Assembly (NCBI RefSeq): GCF_003584105.1
Contig: NZ_QXFO01000010.1
Location: 28,179 to 92,178, forward strand
Length of the DNA stretch: 64,000 nt
Direction: 5' to 3'
Source of the DNA: Flagellimonas taeanensis
GTDB taxonomy: Bacteria > Bacteroidota > Bacteroidia > Flavobacteriales > Flavobacteriaceae
Below are positions 52,970 to 61,375 of this stretch, one piece after another. The notes beneath the pieces are model-generated. The model did not search any database, was not told the DNA's origin, and saw only the letters and a program-made list of their open reading frames with translations. The first letter of the stretch is position 1. Each line of letters opens with the position of its first letter. Position numbers and translations under genes: made by a program.

Positions 52970-54031
52970 TTAGTCATTTTGGTTGTCCAGCAACACCCTT
53001 GTTCGGGCAATACTTTCTGGATAATTTTCCTGCAAATAAACAATCAATTTTTCGCGAACCAGCACGCGAAGGTCCCAAGCCGTGGGCGAGTCCTTGGCGC
53101 TCATCAAGGCACGGACTTCCACACAATTGGGTTTGGAATCGGTGACCTGTAAAACATTCACCTTGCCATCCCAAAGGTCGGTGTTTTTCAATATCCGGGT
53201 CAATTCTTCCCGGAGTTTGTCAAAAGGAACATTGTAATCCACATACAAAAACACGGTACCCAGGATATCGGCAGAGGTCTTGGTCCAGTTTTGAAAAGGC
53301 TTATCGATAAAATAGGGGGTGGGCACGATCAATCGCCGTTTGTCCCAAATAGCCACGACCACATACGTCAGGGTAATTTCCTCAATTCGGCCCCATTCGC
53401 CTTCCACGATCACCACATCGTCCAATTTGATGGGTTGTGCAATGGCAATCTGGATACCCGCCAGAATGGTGCCGATAAATTTTTGTGCCGAAAAACCGAT
53501 GATGATTCCTGCTACACCCGCAGAGGCAAAAACACTCAGCCCCAATTCACGGATTTCGGGAAAGCTCATCAGGGCAAAGCCGATGGCCAAAAGGATGATG
53601 ATGAAAATGAAAATCCGCTCCAAAATGGTAAACTGGGTATAGACTTTCCTTGCTTTCAGGTTGTCCGCGACCCCCACATCATAATTTCGAATCACAATTT
53701 GTTTAACGATCTTCAATAGAGCGACCATCACCCAGCTCATCGCAAAAATGAACAACAAAGTACTCGCCTTTCTGAACCAAAACCCAGCCTCTTCCAGATT
53801 TAGGACATCGCGAAGTGCCTTTATCCTAAGGAGAACGGAAAGGAAGATCAACAATAAAGGTGTGGCCAGTTTTCTAAAGGAACCTGCAGGCAAGAGGTAT
53901 TTAGGGTTTTTCCCCATTCGTTTCATCAATACGGAAGTGCCCCAATATAAAAACACCAAAACGACCAGGGCAATACCCAGATAGATCAGGGATTCTTTGG
54001 AAACTTGTTCTTGAAAAGACTCCATATCCAC
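52970..54031 (-). CDS. Mechanosensitive ion channel, MscS family
   Basis: A 353-aa membrane channel that opens on membrane tension to protect against osmotic downshock. Four to five hydrophobic helices fill residues 10-190; the pore-lining helix is LGLSVFASAGVAGIIIGFSAQ with the adjacent KFIGTILAGIQIAIAQPIKL. The beta domain begins DDVVIVEGEWGRIEEITL, and a C-terminal alpha/beta domain follows (VLQVTDSKPNCVEVRALMSA). The start may be the first or third codon (MDM). It is monocistronic by position. Confidence 0.9.
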   Translation of the reverse strand: MDMESFQEQVSKESLIYLGIALVVLVFLYWGTSVLMKRMGKNPKYLLPAGSFRKLATPLLLIFLSVLLRIKALRDVLNLEEAGFWFRKASTLLFIFAMSWVMVALLKIVKQIVIRNYDVGVADNLKARKVYTQFTILERIFIFIIILLAIGFALMSFPEIRELGLSVFASAGVAGIIIGFSAQKFIGTILAGIQIAIAQPIKLDDVVIVEGEWGRIEEITLTYVVVAIWDKRRLIVPTPYFIDKPFQNWTKTSADILGTVFLYVDYNVPFDKLREELTRILKNTDLWDGKVNVLQVTDSKPNCVEVRALMSAKDSPTAWDLRVLVREKLIVYLQENYPESIARTRVLLDNQND

Positions 54032-54140
54032 AAAAGTAGGGAGAAATGCCCATAGATGCGGCCTTGAACAAAATCGAGATTCATTATTTCAGTATAGGAA
54101 AGTATTTTGATGTGTAAAGGACAAAGTCGGTGCCGTGTAT

Positions 54141-54148
54141 TATTTTTG
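54141..54148 (+). promoter_or_regulatory. -7 box of the hemH promoter
   Basis: TATTTTTG (followed by C) matches TAnnTTTG exactly and ends 19 bases before the GTG at 54168. It supports that codon as the hemH start, since an in-frame GTG at 54135 lies upstream of the box. Confidence 0.5.
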
Positions 54149-54167
54149 CTGCTCAAAACAGAAAGCC

Positions 54168-55214
54168 GTGCAAAAAGGAGTGTTATTGGTCAACTTGGGT
54201 TCGCCCGACAGCCCCACCGCAAAAGATGTAAAACCGTATTTGGATGAATTTTTGATGGACGAGCGTGTCATCGATGTGAATCCTGTCCTGAGGAACATCA
54301 TTGTTCGGGGTATCATCTTGAACACCCGCCCCAAGCGTTCGGCAGAGGCCTATTCCAAAATATGGTGGGATGAAGGTTCGCCCTTGATCGTCATCTCCAA
54401 ACGGTTTGCGGAAAAAGTACAGAAACACACCCAATTGCCTGTTGCACTGGGAATGCGATACGGTTCCATGTCCATCAAGGAAGGTTTGCAAGAACTGAAG
54501 GAAAAAGGGGTGGATGAGGTGTTTTTGGTGCCCTTGTACCCACATTACGCCATGTCGTCCTACGAGACAGTGGTGGTAAAAGCCATGGACATTCAGGCGG
54601 AATTTTTCCCCGAAATGCAAATGACCACTTTACCGGCATTTTACAGCAATCCGGATTTTATAAAAATCCTATCCAAAAGCATAGCCGAAGGGTTAAAGGA
54701 TTTTGATTACGACCATATCCTATTTTCGTATCACGGTATTCCGGAACGCCACATTAAAAAGTCGGACCCAACCAAGTCGCACTGCAAATTGGATGGCAAA
54801 TGCTGCCAAACCAACTCTGTGGCCCACCATACCTGTTACAAGCATCAATGCTTGGATACCACTGAATTGGTAAAAAAAGAACTGGGGCTTCCTGAGGATA
54901 AAGTGAGCACTTCCTTCCAATCCCGTTTGGGTAGTGATCCTTGGCTACAACCGTTTACCGACAAGGAATTTGAACGCTTGGCCCAGGAAGGTATCAAGAA
55001 ATTGGCGGTGATTACCCCAGCCTTTGTGAGCGATTGTTTGGAAACCTTGGAAGAAATCGCCATGGAAGGCAAACACCAATTCCAAGAAGCAGGGGGTGGG
55101 GATTACATTCATATTTCCTGTTTGAACGATCGTGACGATTGGGCGGAATTGATGGCCGAATGGATCAAAACTTGGGAGAAAAGTGGTGTTTTGCCCGAAT
55201 ACCACATTCAATAA
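54168..55214 (+). CDS. hemH: Ferrochelatase
   Basis: Inserts iron into protoporphyrin IX, the last step of heme synthesis; 348 aa. The N-terminal signature KGVLLVNLGSPDSPTA starts at residue 3. The active-site His lies in FSYHGIPERH and the conserved acidic segment is in the C-terminal half (TPAFVSDCLETLEEI). The GTG start at 54168 fits both homologous N-termini and the promoter box. The gene is separated from the hem operon by five genes. The next gene, DUF3050, starts 23 bases later. Confidence 0.95.
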   Translation: MQKGVLLVNLGSPDSPTAKDVKPYLDEFLMDERVIDVNPVLRNIIVRGIILNTRPKRSAEAYSKIWWDEGSPLIVISKRFAEKVQKHTQLPVALGMRYGSMSIKEGLQELKEKGVDEVFLVPLYPHYAMSSYETVVVKAMDIQAEFFPEMQMTTLPAFYSNPDFIKILSKSIAEGLKDFDYDHILFSYHGIPERHIKKSDPTKSHCKLDGKCCQTNSVAHHTCYKHQCLDTTELVKKELGLPEDKVSTSFQSRLGSDPWLQPFTDKEFERLAQEGIKKLAVITPAFVSDCLETLEEIAMEGKHQFQEAGGGDYIHISCLNDRDDWAELMAEWIKTWEKSGVLPEYHIQ

Positions 55215-55237
55215 TACTGGAAAAAGAAAATTGCCTT

Positions 55238-56029
55238 ATGAAAATTGAACACTTGGAGCATCACCTACAAGAGGTACGAGACCAACTCAAAAGCCATCCC
55301 TTGTATGCCCAACTGGAATCGGTGGGGGACATCAAAATCTTCATGGAAAGCCATGTGTATGCCGTTTGGGATTTTATGTCCTTATTGAAAGCGTTACAGC
55401 AACATTTGACCTGTACTTCCCTTCCTTGGAAACCAGCTTCGGATGCTTCCGTGGCCCGATTCATCAACGAAATCGTGTTGGAGGAGGAAAGTGATTTTAA
55501 TGAATTGGGAGAAGCCAAAAGCCATTTTGAAATGTACTTAGACGCCATGGGTGAAGTGGAAGCTGGCACCACCAAAGTGTTGCAGGTCATCTCCACATTT
55601 ACCGATTTGGAGAAGATTGCAGAACAAATTGAAAGCGCTGATTTGGACCAAGCGGAAAAGGATTTTCTTCAATTTACCTTTGAGGCCATCAATACCCAAC
55701 AACCTCACATCATTGCCGCTGCCTTTACCTTCGGAAGGGAAGACTTGATCCCTGATATGTTTTTGGGGATTATTGAACAATCTGGTGAAAATGGCCCAAG
55801 TAAATACACCAAACTTTCCTATTACCTGAAAAGGCATATTGAATTGGACGGGGACGAACATGGACCCTTGGCGGTTAAAATGATCAAGGCCTTATGCGGT
55901 TCCGATGAGCGGAAATGGGAAGAGGTCTTGACCTACAGCAAAAAAGCTTTGGAGCGTAGAATTGGACTTTGGGACAGCATTGCCAAAAAACTGACCGAGA
56001 ACAAGGATAATTTGGTGGATGCGTTGTAG
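55238..56029 (+). CDS. DUF3050 family protein, heme oxygenase-like fold
   Basis: A 263-aa soluble protein of the DUF3050 family, belonging to the all-helical heme oxygenase-like superfamily. Family features are FMESHVYAVWDFMSLLKALQ near residue 30 with His and Asp, ARFINEIVLEEESD, and HIELDGDEHGPLAVKMI near residue 210. His and Glu at these places could bind iron, as in metal-dependent members of the superfamily. The start at 55238 excludes a long in-frame extension overlapping hemH. It is very likely co-transcribed with hemH. Whether it acts on heme is unknown. Confidence 0.85.
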   Translation: MKIEHLEHHLQEVRDQLKSHPLYAQLESVGDIKIFMESHVYAVWDFMSLLKALQQHLTCTSLPWKPASDASVARFINEIVLEEESDFNELGEAKSHFEMYLDAMGEVEAGTTKVLQVISTFTDLEKIAEQIESADLDQAEKDFLQFTFEAINTQQPHIIAAAFTFGREDLIPDMFLGIIEQSGENGPSKYTKLSYYLKRHIELDGDEHGPLAVKMIKALCGSDERKWEEVLTYSKKALERRIGLWDSIAKKLTENKDNLVDAL

Positions 56030-56085
56030 ATTTGAAGCAACCATTCAGCTCACGCTAGTCTTACACCAAAAGAACAATCCTTGGC

Positions 56086-57462
56086 ATGGCCAAAGTTACC
56101 TCTGAAGAACTCGGGAAGGAACCCATCGGAAAATTATTGATCAAACAGGCCGTTCCGGCATCCATCGGTATTTTGGTGATGTCGCTGAACGTATTGGTCG
56201 ATTCCATTTTTGTAGGGAATTGGATAGGATCCATTGCCATTGCCGCCATCAACGTAGTGTTGCCCGTTTCCTTTTTTATAGCCGCTTTGGGGATGGCCAT
56301 CGGTATTGGGGGTTCCAGTATCATTTCCCGTGCCCTGGGTGCCAACAACCATGAAAAGGCTCTAAAGACGTTCGGAAACCAGATTACGCTGACACTTTTG
56401 GTCACCGTGACCATGGTAGTCCTTGGACTGTACTACGTGGACAACCTGATTCCGGCATTTGGAGGTAAGGGAGCCATTTTTGAGCCTGCAAAAATCTACT
56501 ATACCATCATTTTGTACGGAGTGCCCTTTTTGGCTCTTTGTATGATGGGAAACACGGTAATACGTGCCGAAGGGAAACCCAAATTTGCCATGATTGCCAT
56601 GATCATTCCTTCCGTTGGCAACCTCTTGATGGACTATGTGTTCATCTACATTTTCGACTGGGGCATGGAAGGGGCCGCATGGGCCACAACCGTGGGTTAC
56701 CTGTTGTGTTTTGGCTACATCCTTTATTTTTTTCTATCGAAACATTCCGAATTGAAGATCAGCTTGTCCCATTTTGGGTTGGATCCAGCCATTCTTCGTG
56801 AAATAAGTTCTTTGGGTTTCGTAACCCTTGCAAGACAGGCGGTTACTAGCGTCACCTACCTGCTCATGAACAATATCTTGTTCAATTTGGGCGGGGAACC
56901 CATGGTGGCGGTCTACGCCATTATCGGTCGTATGTTGATGTTTGCTTTATTCCCTGTTTTTGGGGTCACACAAGGCTTTTTGCCCATTGCAGGGTACAAC
57001 TATGGAGCTGCCTATTACGACCGTGTCAAGGAGTCCATCTTTACGGCAATCAAATATGCCGCCTTGGTAGCGACGTTGGTTTTTGTGGTGTTGATGCTTT
57101 TCCCAGGGGAGTTTGCTGCTTTGTTCCTGAGTAACCGACCTGGACTATCCGCGGAGGAACTGGCCACCAATCAATTTGTGTTGCAGCATACCCCATTTGC
57201 CATGCGATTGGTATTTGCCGCTACGCCCATCATTGCGCTCCAGTTGATCGGGGCAGCTTATTTTCAAGCGGTGGGTAAAGCCATTCCGGCCTTATTGCTG
57301 ACCTTGACCCGACAAGGATTTTTCTTTATCCCATTGATTTTGTTGTTACCTCATTTTTTCCAAGAAGCCGGGGTATGGATTTCATTTCCGATAGCCGATG
57401 TTTTGGCCACGGTGGTCACGGGCATTTATTTGAGGAAAGAGATCAAGAAGGAACTCACCTGA
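56086..57462 (+). CDS. MATE family efflux transporter
   Basis: A 458-aa membrane protein with twelve predicted helices in two similar halves, as for MATE (NorM/DinF-type) sodium- or proton-coupled drug exporters. Conserved stretches are AVPASIGILVMSLNVLVDSIFVG at the N-terminus, IGIGGSSIISRALGANN, and in the second half PVFGVTQGFLPIAGYNYGA. A TAGATTTG box overlaps the stop codon of the upstream gene, 51 bases before the start. Substrates are unknown. The lactonase-like gene starts 51 bases downstream. Confidence 0.93.
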   Translation: MAKVTSEELGKEPIGKLLIKQAVPASIGILVMSLNVLVDSIFVGNWIGSIAIAAINVVLPVSFFIAALGMAIGIGGSSIISRALGANNHEKALKTFGNQITLTLLVTVTMVVLGLYYVDNLIPAFGGKGAIFEPAKIYYTIILYGVPFLALCMMGNTVIRAEGKPKFAMIAMIIPSVGNLLMDYVFIYIFDWGMEGAAWATTVGYLLCFGYILYFFLSKHSELKISLSHFGLDPAILREISSLGFVTLARQAVTSVTYLLMNNILFNLGGEPMVAVYAIIGRMLMFALFPVFGVTQGFLPIAGYNYGAAYYDRVKESIFTAIKYAALVATLVFVVLMLFPGEFAALFLSNRPGLSAEELATNQFVLQHTPFAMRLVFAATPIIALQLIGAAYFQAVGKAIPALLLTLTRQGFFFIPLILLLPHFFQEAGVWISFPIADVLATVVTGIYLRKEIKKELT

Positions 57463-57513
57463 AGGATGGCATTTCCAAAGAATGTGTAATTTGGGGCACG
57501 TAACCGAACAAAC

Positions 57514-58611
57514 ATGAAAAAAGCACTTTTTGCCAGTCTGATGATCGTATTCGTATTGGCCTGTAAAGAAAAACCTGAAGAAAAACCCATGTACACCCTT
57601 TTTGTTGGCACCTATACCGATGGTGATAGTGAAGGCATCTATACCTATACCTTCAATTCAGGAACAGGGGAGTTGACCAACCAACAGTTGGCGGCCAAGC
57701 TCACCAACCCTTCATATTTGATCCTTTCCCAAGACCATAAAAACCTATATGCCGTTCAAGAAACTGCCGATTTTGATAGCTTGGGAGGTGGGGTTACCGC
57801 TTTTACCCTGAATGATGGGGTGTTAAAAATCCAGAACAGCATGGGAACACAAGGAGCCCATCCTTGTCATGTTTCGCTTTCCGGGGATGGACATTTGGCC
57901 GTGGCCAATTATACAGGCGGCAATGTGGCCCTCTTCAACCTGAATGATGATGGCTCTTTGGGAGAACATCCGCAGATCATAGATCACAAACTTTTGGATA
58001 GCACCAAAATCTCTCATGCCCACATGGCCCAATTTACTTCTGATGGGTTGATGGTGACGGATTTGGGATTGGACGCCATTAAAAGATACAAAGAGGAAAA
58101 TGGGGAATTTGTTCCTGGCCCTCAACCATCCCTACCATTCGCTGAGGGTGCCGGACCCAGACATTTCACCTTTGGTGAAGGAGAAAAGATGCTTTATGTA
58201 ATCAGCGAACTGAACAGTACCATTTCCGTTTTTGAAAGAGATACGAAAGGAGACTACCAAGAAATCCAAGTAGTAAAAACGTTGGATCCCAATTATCAAG
58301 GGAACAATGCCTGTGCAGACCTTCATTTATCCCCCGATGGGAAATTCTTGTACGGTTCCAACAGGGGAGAAAATACCATTGTGATTTTTGCTGTAAATCC
58401 TGAATCTGGAACTTTGAGCTTGGTGGGAAGGGAATCCGTGCACGGGGACTGGCCCCGTAATTTTTCGATGGATCCAACAGGGGAATTTTTATTGGTGGCC
58501 AATCAAAAGTCGAGCAACATTACGGTGTTCAAAAGGGATGTGGAAATGGGGACCCTCATTTTTTTAAATGAGAACAAGTTGCCGAATCCGGTCTGTTTGG
58601 TATTTGAGTAA
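57514..58611 (+). CDS. Lactonase family protein (6-phosphogluconolactonase-like propeller), lipoprotein
   Basis: A 365-aa seven-bladed beta-propeller protein of the cyclic lactone (Pgl/YbhE) family. The N-terminal MKKALFASLMIVFVLACKEK is a lipoprotein signal with a lipobox Cys near residue 17, so unlike cytoplasmic Pgl it is exported. Family features are YTLFVGTYTDGDSEGIYTY, HPCHVSLSGDGHLAVANYTG, GAGPRHFTF and DLHLSPDGKFLYGSNRG, with the final blade VHGDWPRNFSMDPTGEFLLV. The substrate may be a sugar lactone outside the cytoplasm. The exported location makes a pentose phosphate pathway role unlikely. Confidence 0.88.
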   Translation: MKKALFASLMIVFVLACKEKPEEKPMYTLFVGTYTDGDSEGIYTYTFNSGTGELTNQQLAAKLTNPSYLILSQDHKNLYAVQETADFDSLGGGVTAFTLNDGVLKIQNSMGTQGAHPCHVSLSGDGHLAVANYTGGNVALFNLNDDGSLGEHPQIIDHKLLDSTKISHAHMAQFTSDGLMVTDLGLDAIKRYKEENGEFVPGPQPSLPFAEGAGPRHFTFGEGEKMLYVISELNSTISVFERDTKGDYQEIQVVKTLDPNYQGNNACADLHLSPDGKFLYGSNRGENTIVIFAVNPESGTLSLVGRESVHGDWPRNFSMDPTGEFLLVANQKSSNITVFKRDVEMGTLIFLNENKLPNPVCLVFE

Positions 58612-58621
58612 TCGTCTCGCT

Positions 58622-58775
58622 GTCATTCTGAGCAATGCGAAGAATCTCTGGATTAGGTATGAGATACTTCGTCATCCCCAAGGGACTCCTGAGTATGACA
58701 AATAACGTTGAAAGAGGTTCTCGACCTTCCTGTCGGCAGGCAGGTGCAATTCCCTTCGAGAATCACCCGAACTGA
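58622..58775. repeat. Palindromic repeat cluster
   Basis: Unit 1 (58622-58699): GTCATTCTGAGCAATGCGAA at the left and GAGATACTTCGTCA ... GAGTATGAC at the right. Unit 2 (about 58712-58775): GGTTCTCGA with CGAGAATCACC, enclosing the hairpin CCTGTCGGCAGG. The second includes a segment (CCTGTCGGCAGGCAGG) common in repeats of marine flavobacteria. No gene is present in this 171-base gap. Confidence 0.6.
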
Positions 58776-58782
58776 CCTGGAG

Positions 58783-59877
58783 CTATTTTTTTGATAGGAA
58801 AACAATAATACCAATCACGATCAAGCCCAACAGTACCGCAAAGAAAATCTTCCAGAAACTATAAGGCCGCGTACCTGAAATGTTTCCATTTTCCCCGTTG
58901 ATGAAAAAATTATACTCCTTGCCGTTGTACCGATAGGCACTCACATAAACGGGCAATAGGATGTGTTTAAAAGTTTCTTCGGACAGTTTCATGTCCATAG
59001 AAGTGACCCTTTGGGTGTCACCCCCAATGTCCTGCATGCACCATCGGGTAGCAATGTCACGGGCGACTTCCTTGGAGTGCAGGTGGCCTTCATCCAAAGA
59101 AATGGTATATTTTTCAGTCACAAAACCGGATAGGTACCCACTATCGAACGGTTGTAGCTTTTTCAAATCCCAATAGGCAATTTTTCCAGGAATCCTCCCT
59201 GATTTTTGCTTGGATGCCTTGATCAAGGTGTCGTCCACAAACCCGGAAACTTGACCCGATGCAGGATACCAACGGGTCTTTCGGACTTGTTGGGTCACCA
59301 TTTTGCCATTGGCATTCCGGACCCTTCGTGTTTCATAATAATATTCCCCACGTTGACCGATGTAAGAGGCATACAATTGTGCATCAAAGGTCCAATAGGG
59401 GAGATAGAGCCCTTTCGTAAATTGAGGGTCCAGAGCGGCCTTTTTCAAATTGTTAGGGGCAAACCACAATTGTTTCACCCAGTTCTTGAAAATGCGGAAC
59501 GATTGGTTTTTGTCGATTTGAAACGGTAATACCGCCCCGGGCAAGATCCAACTTTCCTTATAGGCATCTTCCACGACCAAGGGTTGCCCGCAATACACAC
59601 AATGGAGCGATTTATAGTTTTCCTCCACATGTTGGTCGGCACCACAGTTTTTGCAATGCAGCATGGAGATTTCCTCGCTATGCCTTTGCGACCCCATTTC
59701 CTTGAGATAGGGGTACAGCTCCAGTTCCTCAAAACCATTTTCCTTTTGGGCGATGCCCTCTTCATGGCCACAGTACTCACAAGTGATACTGGTGGTCCCA
59801 GGTTTGTATGTGAGTTCCGCCCCGCAATTGACGCAGGTTTTTTTGAGTTCTGATTTTTGGATGGTAGGTTCTTCCAT
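58783..59877 (-). CDS. Double zinc-ribbon, tail-anchored membrane protein (YdjG-like)
   Basis: A 364-aa protein. Two zinc ribbons occupy the N-terminus: Cys15/Cys18 with Cys33/Cys36, and Cys75/Cys78 with Cys93/Cys96. A middle domain with YLPYWTFDAQLYASYIGQRG, QQVRKTRWYPASGQVSGFVD and LLPVYVSAYRYNGKEYNFFI follows, with a single C-terminal membrane helix (IFFAVLLGLIVIGIIVFL) and a KK tail. This resembles the zinc-ribbon membrane proteins paired with SPFH proteins such as Bacillus YdjG/YdjI. Some databases label similar N-termini as PriA-like; no helicase domain is present. The SPFH gene lies 169 bases upstream on the same strand. Confidence 0.72.
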   Translation of the reverse strand: MEEPTIQKSELKKTCVNCGAELTYKPGTTSITCEYCGHEEGIAQKENGFEELELYPYLKEMGSQRHSEEISMLHCKNCGADQHVEENYKSLHCVYCGQPLVVEDAYKESWILPGAVLPFQIDKNQSFRIFKNWVKQLWFAPNNLKKAALDPQFTKGLYLPYWTFDAQLYASYIGQRGEYYYETRRVRNANGKMVTQQVRKTRWYPASGQVSGFVDDTLIKASKQKSGRIPGKIAYWDLKKLQPFDSGYLSGFVTEKYTISLDEGHLHSKEVARDIATRWCMQDIGGDTQRVTSMDMKLSEETFKHILLPVYVSAYRYNGKEYNFFINGENGNISGTRPYSFWKIFFAVLLGLIVIGIIVFLSKK

Positions 59878-59880
59878 GTT

Positions 59881-59905
59881 GTCATTCCCGCGAAAGCGGG
59901 AATCT
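59881..59905. repeat. GTCATTCCCGCGAAAGCGGG-type repeat
   Basis: ATTCCCGC-GAAA-GCGGGAAT forms an 8-bp stem with a stable GAAA tetraloop, preceded by GTC and followed by CT. This short repeat type is widespread among bacteria and is placed four bases after the start codon of the zinc-ribbon gene. Confidence 0.75.
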
Positions 59906-59966
59906 AATTATTTGTTTGGATACCAAGTCGCCTTTATTTGATACGATGCATCTAACGTGCCCCTAT

Positions 59967-60037
59967 GTCATTCTGAGCGAAGCGAAGAATCTGTTATTTA
60001 CGTTTGAAAAGAGATACTTCACTTCGTTCAGTATGAC
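59967..60037. repeat. Dispersed palindromic repeat
   Basis: Left arm GTCATTCTGAGCGAAGCGAA and on, right arm ending CGTTCAGTATGAC; the arms pair over about 25 bases with a few G-U-compatible differences. This is the clearest copy of the family and lies 10 bases after the SPFH gene's stop codon. Confidence 0.8.
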
Positions 60038-60046
60038 AATGTAAAA

Positions 60047-61186
60047 TTATTGTCCAGGCAATGGTGGTGGAGTATTCCCTCCTAAGAACGATTTCAGTTC
60101 CTCCACATCCTTTAAAGCGGTCCAAGCGGCCATGCCTTGTTTCCATACCAAGCTGTCCCGATTGATGGTCCTGTTGGCAAAAAGGGATTGCAATTGCTCA
60201 AAGGTTGCAGGTCCTTGCTGAGCCCCGTTCACGGCATAATAGTACAACGTCTGTGCTGGCATTGGTGGTGGAACGGCCCCGGCAGCGGGTTGTCCAGTGG
60301 CCTGTGGTGTCGCTTTCGTGGCGCCGCCCATCAGGTTCCCCATTTGTTGGGCAAGTACAAAGCCCATACCCATGCCCATTCCGGCACCAGCGGTGCCGCC
60401 TTCGTTTTGGGCGGCGGCCTCAATGGCTTTGGCTGTTTTGAACTTGGTCAATTTGTCCAGATCCAATTTATCGATTCGGCTGTATTCGAAAATCTCTTTT
60501 TTGAGTTCTTCTGGCATGGAGACGTTCTCAATGTAGAATTTCTCCAAGGAAATGCCCACCGTTTGAAATTCAGGGGCCATCACTTCGCGACAAGTATCGG
60601 AAAGTTCGGTGGTGTTGGCCGCATACAGTTCTATGGGAAGGTTGGCCTTGCCCACGGTATCGGTAAAGCGAGTGGCAATCAAGCTTTTTAAGTGCTCGTT
60701 GATTTCGAAATTGGTAAAATTGCTATCGGTGCCCACAATATCCTTGATGAACTTACCGGCATCCGAAATTTTATAGGCATACGTACCGAAGGCCCTGATC
60801 TCTACCAGACCAAATCGGTCATCACTCAGGGTGATAGGACTTTTTGTGCCCCATTTTTCATCGGTGAACAAATGGGTATTTACAAAGTAAACTTCCGCTT
60901 TAAAAGGGGAATTGAAACCGTATTTCCACCCTTTCAATGTGGCCAAAATGGGCAGGTTTTGGGTGGTGAGGTCGTAAGTGCCCGGTGTGAACACATCAGC
61001 AAGTTGCCCTTCGTTGATAAAAACGGCGGTCTGTCCTTCACGGACAATCAGTTTTGCCCCGTTCTTGATCTCGTTCTGGTAGCGCTCAAACCGATACGCA
61101 ATGGTGTCGTCGGTGTAGTCGAGCCACTCAATAATATCAATAAACTCGTTGCTGAGTTTTTCCTTGATCTTTCCAAAAATATCCAT
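60047..61186 (-). CDS. SPFH-domain protein with C-terminal GYF_2 domain (virion core protein-like)
   Basis: A 379-aa protein without signal peptide. Residues 1-260 form an SPFH/YdjI-type domain: QTAVFINEGQLADVFTPGTY, FGLVEIRAFGTYAYKISDAG, and a helical segment near ISLEKFYIENVSMPEELKK. A glycine/alanine/proline-rich linker holds GMGMGMGFVLAQQMGNLMGG. The last 60 residues are a GYF_2 domain (LYYYAVNGAQQGPATFEQLQ). The end is proline-rich (GGNTPPPLPGQ). In Bacillus, YdjI is an SPFH protein acting with YdjG and PspA at stressed membranes. Here the neighbour supplies zinc ribbons in trans. PspA is not present. Confidence 0.85.
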   Translation of the reverse strand: MDIFGKIKEKLSNEFIDIIEWLDYTDDTIAYRFERYQNEIKNGAKLIVREGQTAVFINEGQLADVFTPGTYDLTTQNLPILATLKGWKYGFNSPFKAEVYFVNTHLFTDEKWGTKSPITLSDDRFGLVEIRAFGTYAYKISDAGKFIKDIVGTDSNFTNFEINEHLKSLIATRFTDTVGKANLPIELYAANTTELSDTCREVMAPEFQTVGISLEKFYIENVSMPEELKKEIFEYSRIDKLDLDKLTKFKTAKAIEAAAQNEGGTAGAGMGMGMGFVLAQQMGNLMGGATKATPQATGQPAAGAVPPPMPAQTLYYYAVNGAQQGPATFEQLQSLFANRTINRDSLVWKQGMAAWTALKDVEELKSFLGGNTPPPLPGQ

Positions 61187-61375
61187 GGTCTAGTGTTTTT
61201 GATTATTCTCGTTTAAAGTTAAAAAAAGTGTGGAAGGTTTCCGTTAGGTTAGTGTGAAATGAGGGGAGAATGTTACAAGATAAAAAATTACGCCTGCAGA
61301 TGAGCGAGAAAAAGCGTAACCAAGAAGTTATGTTCAACAAATTTTCAGACGGGATAGATTTTACAAAAGCAGTGA

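Noticed and set aside
58783..59877. PriA-like helicase label for the zinc-ribbon protein.
   Set aside because: Only the zinc-ribbon pattern is shared; no helicase motifs are present and the protein has a C-terminal membrane helix.
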